NCBI GenBank assembly: GCA_040399685.1
Contig: JBBART010000009.1
Span: 90,798 to 154,797 of the forward strand
Length of the DNA stretch: 64,000 bases
Origin: CAIQQQ01 sp040399685
GTDB taxonomy: Bacteria; Pseudomonadota; Alphaproteobacteria; Acetobacterales; Acetobacteraceae
Direction of reading: 5' to 3'
In this document: positions 51,778 through 59,845 of the stretch, piece after piece
How positions within the stretch are numbered: the first letter of the stretch is position 1
Layout of the letters: each line of letters opens with the position of its first letter
Position numbers and translations under genes: made by a program
The notes under the pieces: generated by a model
Database searches by the model: none
Seen by the model: only the letters and a program-made list of their open reading frames with translations
What the model was told of the DNA's origin: nothing

Positions 51778-52440
51778 CTACAATCCGATGATGGCGAGTT
51801 GCTGGTCCCGCAGACGCGAGCGCGCCTTCAGGTCAGCCTTGAGGCTCTTACGGCCATCTGGCGACAACGATGCCGTCGCCTCCACCAGTTTTGCCGTCAC
51901 GGCCGGAGGACGGATGTTCCAAACACTCGTGAGATCGTTCAGGACGCCCCTTCTGTCATCAACCGACAAGACGTCCCACAACTGAACGCCCAATGCCTGC
52001 CGGAGCAGCATCATGTGGCCGTCAAACGGCGCCACCAACACGGATAATTGATAAGCCCCGATCACTGACTGAATATCACCCCCGGATGCAGCCCTGATTT
52101 CAGCAAGGCGAACCCAGTAGGCACCCGCGAGCGGCCATACCCGCAAGACGTTGGTAACGGCATCAGCGGCGGGCCCCACCGCCTGCATGTTCAATGGCCC
52201 ATCGAGGAATGGCGCTGCGCGATCTGCCCTTGTGTAAAGCCGAAGGCCGCTGACATCGGCACCCACCGGAGGCGCCTCCACAGCACGCACCGCCGCCGAC
52301 GAGGCCAACGGCATACCTCGTTCCGAAGACGCCAGCGCCAGTTCAAACGCCTCGAAGCCCTTGGCCACGAGCAAGGCCGACACCGCAATTATCGCGAGCG
52401 ACAGTCTGGTATCGTAGCGGTTCTTACTCATCCCCCTCAA
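51778..52440 (-). CDS. Single-pass membrane protein of unknown function in the EPS operon
   Basis: A 220-residue protein with one N-terminal transmembrane helix (LSLAIIAVSALLVAKGFEAFELAL) and a helical extracytoplasmic remainder (DAVTNVLRVWPLAGAYWVRLAEIRAASGG; KSLKADLKARSRLRDQQLAIIGL) somewhat like tetratricopeptide-type helices. I do not recognise a family. Its start overlaps the Wzc-like gene stop by 4 nt, and the RfaH-like gene follows by 13 nt, so it is firmly part of the operon. A structural role at the export complex is plausible but unsupported by motif. Confidence 0.65.
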   Translation of the reverse strand: MRGMSKNRYDTRLSLAIIAVSALLVAKGFEAFELALASSERGMPLASSAAVRAVEAPPVGADVSGLRLYTRADRAAPFLDGPLNMQAVGPAADAVTNVLRVWPLAGAYWVRLAEIRAASGGDIQSVIGAYQLSVLVAPFDGHMMLLRQALGVQLWDVLSVDDRRGVLNDLTSVWNIRPPAVTAKLVEATASLSPDGRKSLKADLKARSRLRDQQLAIIGL

Positions 52441-54686
52441 TCCACGTAATAGGATTTATAATAACGCCCACCGTAATAGTACGAATAAGCGTATTTACCG
52501 TATTTCCGCGCTTCTTTCTCATTGACGAAATTCAAGACAACACCGGCAATTTGCTTGTCTCCTGGGATCTGGCGGACGGCATCAGCCACAATTTCACGTG
52601 CCGTTTTACCCCATTGGATGACGAAGAGTGTCTTGTCGGCAAGATGCGACATCACGGCCGCATCAACAACGGGACCGACAGGTGGTGCGTCCACAACCAC
52701 GTAATCATAGTTGGCCCGCAACATCTCGATGAACGACCGCATTCGCTCAGACCCAAGAAGATCGGGTGGGTTTTGAGTCTTGCTGCCAGCACCGAAGACA
52801 TGCACACCGGTCTGCTCGTCGATGTGGGTAATGGCGGCGAGATCCGAGGTACCGAGCAGGAAGTCCACGACCCCAGGCGTCTTCTCAAGACCGAATAAGC
52901 GGGTGACGGTTGGATGACGGAAGTCGCCATCGACAATCGCGACTCTTTGGCCAGACATGGCAGCGGCCGAAAAAGCCAGCGACATTGAGATCGAGGACTT
53001 GCCTTCACTTGGAATGGAAGACGTTACCTGAACCACCTTCGGAACATGGTCGACATCCGTCATCTGGATGCCCGTGCGAATGGAGCGAATGGCCTCGGCA
53101 AACCGGGACATCGGCTTGGCGACCAGGAACCGCGACATCAGCACTGTCTTGCGCTCGACCGTCAATTCACCATTGCTCAAACGCTTGATCGATCCCAACA
53201 CAGGAAGACCAAGCCGCTCCTCCACCTCACGCGGCGTTGTAAAGCCCTGATTGAGCATTTCCGTCACAACCGCGCCTCCGCTGCCAAGCAGCAGGCCGGC
53301 AAACAAACCAATCGCCAAAGTCAGCGGCTTCGGCGGGTAGCTTGCGACCGGTGGAGGGGTGGCCTGGGTAATCAAGCGCGCCTCACGAACCTCGAACGTC
53401 GATCGCTCCTGACTGATTTTTGCGCGGGAAAGGAAGTCCTCGAACAACGTCTTATTAACGAACGCAGTTCGCTCAAGCTCGCGCAACCCAACATTCACCC
53501 GATCGTCAGCGCTGCTCGCGCCACTCACCTCGCGAAGGCTGGACTCCAACGCATCGGCACCGGCCTTGGCAACTTCATATTCGTTCTGCAGGTTCGCCCC
53601 GATACGGGCGGTTTCCGAACCAAGCGCCTGCTGCACGTCGCGCTTTTCAGCCCGCACATTGACCACGGCCGGATGGCGATCGCCGTAGCGCGCCACCAAA
53701 TCCGCCTCTCGCCGCGAGACTTCGGCCTCCTGCGCACGCAGCTGGGAGATGACCGACGAGCGCAGCACATCAGGCAGCGCCTGGACGCTGCGACCATTGG
53801 TCTGCAGGGCTTGCAACTGATCGTATTTCGCTTTTTTCTCACCAGCCTCGGCACGCGCCGTGACCAATTTCGCGTTTAGTTCGGATAGTTGCTGCTGATT
53901 GAGAGAAACGTTCTGGCTCGTTTGAATCAAACCATTCTTGGCGCGGAAATTAGCAACCGCCTCTTCAGATTCGCGCAACTGGTTCCGAAGATCCTCAAGG
54001 CGCTCCCCGAGCCAACTCGTGGCACGTTGCGCCGAGGCGAAGCGCGCCTCCAACTTGTCCACGATAAAAGCATCAGCAACAGCGTTGGCAAGTCTGGCTG
54101 CCTTGAACTGGTCAACCGAGGTTACCGAAACTGCAATGACGTATGTCCGGCCCACCCGCTCAATCGTCAAGGCGCTGCGTAAATGTGCGATCGCAGCCAA
54201 CACGTCTGCTGGGATTGCCTGGTCCTTCGGGCGCATATCGGGGACCAACGTATCCTCGACAAAATAGCCCATGACCGATTGCCGCACACGCGCGAAAACA
54301 GACGGCCCGGTGTCGGGCCCGACACCGAATTCAGAATCTGTAATCAGCTTCTGGCTCTCGACAACCCGCCGAAGCAGGATGTTCGAGCGCATGACCGTGA
54401 CCTGGCTATCGATTGCTGTCTGGTCGAGCGACAGCGCCGAGATGATGGCCTCCGTGCCTGGAGCCTGGTCCCGCTGCGGGTCGAGTAACAACTGCGCCGA
54501 TGCCGTGTAGCGCGGGGTCGCATTTGCCAGGAACAAGACCACGGCAAAAAGCACAGCAATTGTTACAGAAGCAATGAACTTCCATTTGCGCCAAAAGAAA
54601 TTGAGAAACTGGCGGAGATCAAACTCCTCCGCAGCTTGACCCGCATTCTGGACGTCTTGTGACTGACTAAATCTCGACACGGACAA
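52437..54686 (-). CDS. wzc: Wzc-like polysaccharide co-polymerase and tyrosine autokinase
   Basis: A 749-residue inner membrane protein controlling chain length and export. It has an N-terminal Wzz domain (FDLRQFLNFFWRKWKFIASVTIAVLFAVVLFLANATPRYTASAQLL), a periplasmic coiled-coil region about 200-440, a second helix near 460, and a cytoplasmic BY-kinase domain with Walker A SIPSEGKSS, A-prime VAIVDGDFRHP and Walker B YDYVVVDAPPV. The last 22 residues contain ten tyrosines (KYGKYAYSYYYGGRYYKSYY), the autophosphorylation tail whose cycling drives polymerisation. No low-molecular-weight tyrosine phosphatase gene accompanies it. Confidence 0.95.
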   Translation of the reverse strand: MSVSRFSQSQDVQNAGQAAEEFDLRQFLNFFWRKWKFIASVTIAVLFAVVLFLANATPRYTASAQLLLDPQRDQAPGTEAIISALSLDQTAIDSQVTVMRSNILLRRVVESQKLITDSEFGVGPDTGPSVFARVRQSVMGYFVEDTLVPDMRPKDQAIPADVLAAIAHLRSALTIERVGRTYVIAVSVTSVDQFKAARLANAVADAFIVDKLEARFASAQRATSWLGERLEDLRNQLRESEEAVANFRAKNGLIQTSQNVSLNQQQLSELNAKLVTARAEAGEKKAKYDQLQALQTNGRSVQALPDVLRSSVISQLRAQEAEVSRREADLVARYGDRHPAVVNVRAEKRDVQQALGSETARIGANLQNEYEVAKAGADALESSLREVSGASSADDRVNVGLRELERTAFVNKTLFEDFLSRAKISQERSTFEVREARLITQATPPPVASYPPKPLTLAIGLFAGLLLGSGGAVVTEMLNQGFTTPREVEERLGLPVLGSIKRLSNGELTVERKTVLMSRFLVAKPMSRFAEAIRSIRTGIQMTDVDHVPKVVQVTSSIPSEGKSSISMSLAFSAAAMSGQRVAIVDGDFRHPTVTRLFGLEKTPGVVDFLLGTSDLAAITHIDEQTGVHVFGAGSKTQNPPDLLGSERMRSFIEMLRANYDYVVVDAPPVGPVVDAAVMSHLADKTLFVIQWGKTAREIVADAVRQIPGDKQIAGVVLNFVNEKEARKYGKYAYSYYYGGRYYKSYYVD

Positions 54687-54746
54687 CCGCCTTATGAATC
54701 TTTGGCATTGGATAATTTTGAAGCGTTATGGGAGTCCGAGAACGCG

Positions 54747-56225
54747 TTAAAACACATCCAGTTCTTTCCTGCTCGACCACGACTGAGCAACACCGGCCCC
54801 CAGGAGGGCTGACCAGATCAACGTAATCGACTGGATCTGCAGGCTGAAGTCTACGAACGCATGAACACCCAGAAGAACGCTGGCGGAAACGGCGATGATG
54901 GGCACAGTCGAGGTGCGACGCCGCAGGACCGCGGCCTGTGCGCAGCGAAAAACCAGCAGCCCGATTCCTGCCAGGAATGCGCTGCCGAACACAAACCCAA
55001 GCCCCTGAAAAATCTCCAGATATGAGTTATGTGCCTTGTCCCAAACATTGAAAAGGCCAACGCTGCCCTCGCGATACATCGGAAACACGTCCTGGAACGT
55101 TCCATAGCCAAACCCAAGTATGGATGCATCGTTGATTGATGCGATGACAATATGATAAGCGGCCAAGCGGCCACCCGCATCCTGCGTCAACGAGTCAAGC
55201 CGCCCGACAAATACATCACCATAACTGAGAAAAGCCCCGAGAATAACCGCGCAGGCCATCAAAATCGTACCAACCTGTCCCGCCCGACGGCGTTCTTTGC
55301 GGGCAGACAGCAGCGTTGCCATCACGAACACACCAAGCAAGGTCGCTGAGATTCCGGCGCGAGAACCGCTGAGCAACAGCGCCACCACGATCGTGAAAAT
55401 CGTTACAAGCAAGAACGCGCCCCGGCCGCCCATCGCTTCAATCGCTTTTGCCAAAACCCGCCGCCAACCATCAGCGCCGCGATCGACCTCGCGCCGGAAC
55501 AGCCTTACGATCACGCCAATAGCGGCCAGCAACGTGACACCAGCAAACGAGGCAAAAGAATTGCGGTTCACGAACGTTCCGGTCGCATAGCCGACGTAGG
55601 ACGTTTTCTTGATCCAAAGAAGATAGTCAGGCGCGATGGCCAGCGAGAATATCGCATAAGCGGCATATGCGAACCCAATGATCGCAATATCAAACAAAAT
55701 CCGGTTCGCCCGTTTCGGCTCACGGCATAACTGGAGCGACAACCAAAACACCGCAACGGCCGTGAGAAGTCGAACCAAAGCGAGAACAGTAAGCTCTCGG
55801 TTCACAGAGATACTTCCAGTCAAGGGCTCACCCAGCACACCGGACGCGAGCGACCAAATTGGATGCATCCAACTCGCAGGCACGATCCCTGCGATTTGCA
55901 AAACAATCCAGGCCAACACCACACCGATGAGGATAGCGGGCAGGCGAATGTGATAAAGGCCGACACTGTGACCCCGACCGGAGATCAAAAGCCCAATCTC
56001 AAGAAAAATCAGCACTCCACCAAACAAAACGGCATGAGCACCCCACGATATCAGACGATTTCCGCCCAACCAAAGCGGCGTGATGGCCAGACAAGCAATG
56101 AACACAAAATACAACCAGGATTCAAAATTCGACGCCCAGGAAAACTTTTTGCTCTCCGCACCGGCAAGCACCACACCACTCATCAACAAGACCGCCCCAG
56201 TTCGAATGCAGACACCCAAGCACAT
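54747..56225 (-). CDS. O-antigen ligase/polymerase family membrane protein
   Basis: A 492-residue protein with about 12 membrane helices and the Wzy_C/WaaL-type loop: LLSGSRAGISATLLGVFVMATLL, then ILGFGYGTFQDVFPMYREGSVGLFNVWDKAHNSYLEIFQGLGFVFG, whose KAHNSYLE histidine motif is characteristic. It is either a second polymerase or a ligase that attaches the polymer to a carrier. Having two such proteins in one locus means that one may be the host-encoded core enzyme and the other (45931-47307) cassette-specific. Start Met may be internal (Met15). It lies 60 nt upstream of wzc. Confidence 0.85.
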   Translation of the reverse strand: MCLGVCIRTGAVLLMSGVVLAGAESKKFSWASNFESWLYFVFIACLAITPLWLGGNRLISWGAHAVLFGGVLIFLEIGLLISGRGHSVGLYHIRLPAILIGVVLAWIVLQIAGIVPASWMHPIWSLASGVLGEPLTGSISVNRELTVLALVRLLTAVAVFWLSLQLCREPKRANRILFDIAIIGFAYAAYAIFSLAIAPDYLLWIKKTSYVGYATGTFVNRNSFASFAGVTLLAAIGVIVRLFRREVDRGADGWRRVLAKAIEAMGGRGAFLLVTIFTIVVALLLSGSRAGISATLLGVFVMATLLSARKERRRAGQVGTILMACAVILGAFLSYGDVFVGRLDSLTQDAGGRLAAYHIVIASINDASILGFGYGTFQDVFPMYREGSVGLFNVWDKAHNSYLEIFQGLGFVFGSAFLAGIGLLVFRCAQAAVLRRRTSTVPIIAVSASVLLGVHAFVDFSLQIQSITLIWSALLGAGVAQSWSSRKELDVF

Positions 56226-56255
56226 CGATCACGCCTGGCAACACATAACCCAATA

Positions 56256-56774
56256 TTAATTCGGGCTCGCAAGCACGTTAGGTGTGGTGGCCTGGGTCGT
56301 ATTGGCGGCCGTCGTTGTCGCAGCCTGCAAGGAAGCCTGGGCTGCAGATACCTGCGCGACAGCGACAGTAAAGGCGACGGCAAATCCAGTGGCGAAACTT
56401 GCATTGCCAGACTGCGACACTGCCGCACGGATGGACTGCGCAGCTACGGGCGAAGTGGTCGCAAGAACGGCGACACCTTGCGCCATGCCCGACGCCATGG
56501 CACTCGCAACGGCTGGGGACGCGGCGTTGGCCGCAGCAATAATAGCCGCGGCCGTTTCGGGTTGCGCTGCAATTAACGTCGCGATTGCAGCCGAAAGGTC
56601 TGCGCCGCCCTGTGGAAACTGCGCAACGAGAGCAGCCACCGCAACTGCCGCGTCAGTCGCACACAAAGCGGGCGCATCTACCGCAGTCGCCTGCGCCACA
56701 ACAGGGCGCGCAGTGACGGGAGCCAACAAGGTGAGAGCCACGAGCACCACACATCTATGACGAAACAACATCAC
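56256..56774 (-). CDS. Alanine-rich exported protein of unknown function
   Basis: A 172-residue protein with a signal peptide (RHRCVVLVALTLLAPVTARPVVAQA). The mature part is dominated by Ala, Val, Ser and Thr (AAIIAAANAASPAVASAMASGMAQGVAVL; AQASLQAATTTAANTTQ), with only one cysteine. It resembles no enzyme; the helical Ala-rich pattern suggests a periplasmic or surface structural protein. Position between the phosphatase and polymerase genes, with 25- and 30-nt gaps, ties it to exopolysaccharide export. I do not recognise a family. Confidence 0.65.
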   Translation of the reverse strand: MMLFRHRCVVLVALTLLAPVTARPVVAQATAVDAPALCATDAAVAVAALVAQFPQGGADLSAAIATLIAAQPETAAAIIAAANAASPAVASAMASGMAQGVAVLATTSPVAAQSIRAAVSQSGNASFATGFAVAFTVAVAQVSAAQASLQAATTTAANTTQATTPNVLASPN

Positions 56775-56799
56775 ACACCCAACCCTTGACTTGACGTAA

Positions 56800-57681
56800 C
56801 TATTTCGTATCTAGAGACCGAATACCACTCTCGTCCAAGGCAATGCAAGCTAAATTGCCTGTGAAAAAGGCCCCAGTATCTACATTTATCCGATTATGCC
56901 TCACATCAACCTGCTCGACAGGCGAATGACCGTGCACGATTATTTTAGAATAGACCCGCTTATCGCTGGTGAATTTTTGCCGTATCCACAGAAGATCGGA
57001 GTTCGTTTGATCTATGATTAATCTGTCGGGATCTATTCCTGCGTGACAAAAAAAATAATCGCCGACTTCGTGGTGCAGCAATAAGCCGCGCAGCCACGCT
57101 CCGTGCGCGTCAGGCAAAGCCGCCGCCAAAGCTGCCTGGGCCGCCTCATAGCCACGGCCCACCATGACTTCTCGAACATCCACCCCATAGGAAAACATGG
57201 TCTGAACACCTCCGACCGCACACCAATCTTTCATGGAGGCGACGTCGTCCAAGGCGCACAGCATCATGTCCTCATGGTTTCCCATCAGGGCAATTTTTGT
57301 TCCAATCCCAGGCTCACTGATAATACGGTCGATAACAGATCGACTCTCAAGTCCACGATCGATGTAGTCACCCACAAACACAGTATATATTCTTGTGGTC
57401 GGCGATCGAACGCTATCGGATATGATTTTGTTTATCACACCATCAAGAATCTTCAGCTCACCATGGATGTCGCCCACAACATATATTCGCGCTCCATGCG
57501 CCAATATCGGCTTTCTCTGGGCGCCACTGGCATCCGTAACGACAAACGGGTTTTTACCATCGGCTGAGCACAGATGGCTATTTCTGTCGATTGCAGATTT
57601 TGCGCTTTGAGTTCTCACCTGTTCGCGCCCCATCAACCATCGCCAGATCCCGATCATCGACCGTTCTAGTATGGCAGTCAT
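56800..57681 (-). CDS. PPP-family metallophosphoesterase (protein phosphatase-like)
   Basis: A 293-residue calcineurin-like phosphatase with GDIHGE (70-75), GDYIDRG (104-110), GNHED (134-138), a later FCHAGI and VHGHSP, the complete set of two-metal ligands of PPP-type Ser/Thr phosphatases and ApaH-like enzymes. It is predicted cytoplasmic. Its place in the operon between the export lipoprotein and the tyrosine autokinase, in a locus without a Wzb-type tyrosine phosphatase, suggests that it may dephosphorylate the kinase or another export protein. Nucleotide or PPP-Ser/Thr substrates are equally possible on sequence alone. Confidence 0.88.
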   Translation of the reverse strand: MTAILERSMIGIWRWLMGREQVRTQSAKSAIDRNSHLCSADGKNPFVVTDASGAQRKPILAHGARIYVVGDIHGELKILDGVINKIISDSVRSPTTRIYTVFVGDYIDRGLESRSVIDRIISEPGIGTKIALMGNHEDMMLCALDDVASMKDWCAVGGVQTMFSYGVDVREVMVGRGYEAAQAALAAALPDAHGAWLRGLLLHHEVGDYFFCHAGIDPDRLIIDQTNSDLLWIRQKFTSDKRVYSKIIVHGHSPVEQVDVRHNRINVDTGAFFTGNLACIALDESGIRSLDTK

Positions 57682-57801
57682 CCGAACACCTCAAGAAACC
57701 CGCCGCACCCGCGGGGCACCACATTTCCCCAACCCAGTTGAAGCGAGCGACGCCATAGTCCTCCCCGCTCTTGGGGTATGCGTTCGGCAGCCATCAGGAT
57801 A

Positions 57802-58377
57802 TCAGAAAAATCGCTGCGGAATTTTGAGCAGGTCGCCAGGGTAGACCTTGATTGCCGGGGACATCGAATACTCTTTGAAATCGCCTATGCCGCCACGCTG
57901 GATCAAGACCGCATCCTTGCTCGCCCGATATGTAGCACCGCCGGCAATTGCCATCGCGCTGGCAACATTCAGCCCGCTGCGGAATTGATATTCACCAGGC
58001 TTCTCGACCTCACCCAGAATATAAAAAGGCCTGAAGCTGACAATTGTGACAGTGACCCGCGGGCTCCTCAACAGACCTGCGAGATTGGCGGACACGGCCT
58101 TTCCCAGATCTACCTTACGCAGACCGTCCGCCTTCACCATGCCGGCCAATGGCACGGAGATAAATCCTTCAGTATCAACATCATAATCGCCGGAAATGGT
58201 ATCTTCGCCAAACACTGAAAGATGAATTTTGTCGCCAGAGGCCAGCTTGAAATCTTCGACCTTGATCGCCTCTTCAGCCCCAGCCAGCGCCGGATCACCA
58301 GATGTTCTGGTGGACGAACAGGATGCGAGCGCCAGGCAAAGCACCCCGATTAGTGGCAACAAACGCTTTGCAAACAT
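57802..58377 (-). CDS. Short Wza/OPX-type polysaccharide export lipoprotein
   Basis: A 191-residue outer membrane polysaccharide export protein with lipobox LASC (acylated Cys about residue 20). The Poly_export domain is KLASGDKIHLSVFGEDTISGDYDVDTEGFISVPLAGMVKADG, followed by one SLBB domain (RPFYILGEVEKPGEYQFRSGLNVASAMAIAGGATYRA). It lacks the second SLBB repeat and the C-terminal membrane-spanning helix of E. coli Wza (about 380 residues), so it cannot alone form the Wza-type outer membrane pore. The beta-barrel protein encoded upstream may supply that channel. It lies 2 nt after the WcaJ-like gene. Confidence 0.92.
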   Translation of the reverse strand: MFAKRLLPLIGVLCLALASCSSTRTSGDPALAGAEEAIKVEDFKLASGDKIHLSVFGEDTISGDYDVDTEGFISVPLAGMVKADGLRKVDLGKAVSANLAGLLRSPRVTVTIVSFRPFYILGEVEKPGEYQFRSGLNVASAMAIAGGATYRASKDAVLIQRGGIGDFKEYSMSPAIKVYPGDLLKIPQRFF

Positions 58378-58379
58378 AA

Positions 58380-59759
58380 CTAGCTCACCTTCTCACGTGC
58401 CTGGCTGAGCGACATCCCGCCCAGCACAATACCGATCGTTTTAAACATGATCCACAAGTCGAGCGAAGGTTTCCAACGCTCGATATATTCGATATCGGAT
58501 TCTACTCTGGATTGTAGGTGCACCACATCGTGCACAGGCCCACGGAAACCGCGCACCTGCGCCAACCCCGTGATTCCAGGCCTGATATTATGCCGGTTTG
58601 CGTATTCCTTGACCAACTCCCCGACGGGGACGCCCCCCACCGACATCTGCAATGCATGCGGCCGTGGGCCAACGATGGACATTTTTCCTTGGAGAACGTT
58701 GAACAGTTGCGGGAGTTCGTCGAGACCCGAATCCCTCAGAAACCGCCCAATTTTAGTGATGCGCTCATCATCGCATGACGTTTGCCTTACGGCACCGAGG
58801 TCACTGTCTTTGGCTCTCATGGTGCGGAACTTCCAGACTTCGAAAACGCCCTGCCTGAAGCCTTTTCGCGGCTGCCGGAAAAATATCGGGCGGCCGTCTT
58901 CCAGCAGAATCAGGGCACTGATGAAGACCAGAAGCGGGAGAAGAAGCGCAATCACAAAAGACGCAAGCGCGATGTCCATTAATCTTTTTACCGCAAGATC
59001 AATGTCGCCCATCGGCCGACGAATGATATGGATCAACGGCAGGCGGGAAAACTCTAACCCGCTTCCAATCTGACACGAGCTCTCCAGGCAGACATCTAAA
59101 AACACATCCACGCCAGCAAGGCGAAACTTAGACACACCCGACATGAAACTGCTAAGTTCTGAGTCTAGCAGAGATAGTATTATATGGTTTCCAGCCCTTA
59201 TCTCTTCATCCACGCGCAGAAAAGCATCTTCAATATTTATGCTTACTTTCCTCTGCACGATGGCGCTTGGCTGGTTAAATTCAAGGCAGCTTGCACCACG
59301 ATTGACCCCACCTCGGGTCTGAATATGGACATATTTATTTTGCAGCACAGAGAGCACGTCGGTTTGACGGTACAGAATCGCCAGGATGCTCGCCCCTAAG
59401 CAAACAATAGCCGCGGACGAAAACATCCATAAGAAAATCCAAATACGCGATAGATCCCCAGAGCGCTTAAGCCCGAAGGTTATGATGAGTACGGTCGACC
59501 AAACACAAAGAAGAACGCCAATTCGAATCATCGCAAACTTTTGCGGCCTCGCCAGAGCGGCTGAGCGATATGCGCCCGCCATCGCATAGAGCATGACCGA
59601 TACCACACCCAGCAACGCAGACATGCCAAATTCAGACCCACTCCAAAATTGACCGAGATAGAACCCATCGATTAAAATACCAGGCAAAAATACAGAAACG
59701 ATATCCAAAAAAACGAATACAGAGATCACACCAACAAACCGAGAATGTCTCCACAACAT
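58380..59759 (-). CDS. Initiating polyprenyl-phosphate sugar-1-phosphate transferase (WcaJ-like)
   Basis: A 459-residue enzyme that begins repeat-unit synthesis by moving a sugar-1-phosphate onto undecaprenyl phosphate. Four N-terminal helices, a soluble CoA-binding-like segment, a fifth hydrophobic helix (MDIALASFVIALLLPLLVFISALILL) and the catalytic domain (QPRKGFRQGVFEVWKFRTM; KIGRFLRDSGLDELPQLFNVLQGKMSIVGPRPHALQMSV; RPGITGLAQVRGFRG) match WcaJ/ExoY-type proteins. Glucose-1-phosphate is the usual substrate of WcaJ, but this is not provable here. It lies 86 nt downstream of the beta-barrel gene. Confidence 0.94.
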   Translation of the reverse strand: MLWRHSRFVGVISVFVFLDIVSVFLPGILIDGFYLGQFWSGSEFGMSALLGVVSVMLYAMAGAYRSAALARPQKFAMIRIGVLLCVWSTVLIITFGLKRSGDLSRIWIFLWMFSSAAIVCLGASILAILYRQTDVLSVLQNKYVHIQTRGGVNRGASCLEFNQPSAIVQRKVSINIEDAFLRVDEEIRAGNHIILSLLDSELSSFMSGVSKFRLAGVDVFLDVCLESSCQIGSGLEFSRLPLIHIIRRPMGDIDLAVKRLMDIALASFVIALLLPLLVFISALILLEDGRPIFFRQPRKGFRQGVFEVWKFRTMRAKDSDLGAVRQTSCDDERITKIGRFLRDSGLDELPQLFNVLQGKMSIVGPRPHALQMSVGGVPVGELVKEYANRHNIRPGITGLAQVRGFRGPVHDVVHLQSRVESDIEYIERWKPSLDLWIMFKTIGIVLGGMSLSQAREKVS

Positions 59760-59845
59760 GGATATACTACCAAAATTCTTTTCGGCGAAACGAATGACGC
59801 CCCTTAGTCATACCGACTCATAACGATATGCAAGCTGCCTGCGGA

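Noticed and set aside
33462..55140. Shared 16-nt string CATCGTTGATTGATGC at the chaC end and inside the ligase-family gene
   Set aside because: Both are in coding sequence, and one 16-nt match is about what is expected by chance among all pairs in 64 kb.
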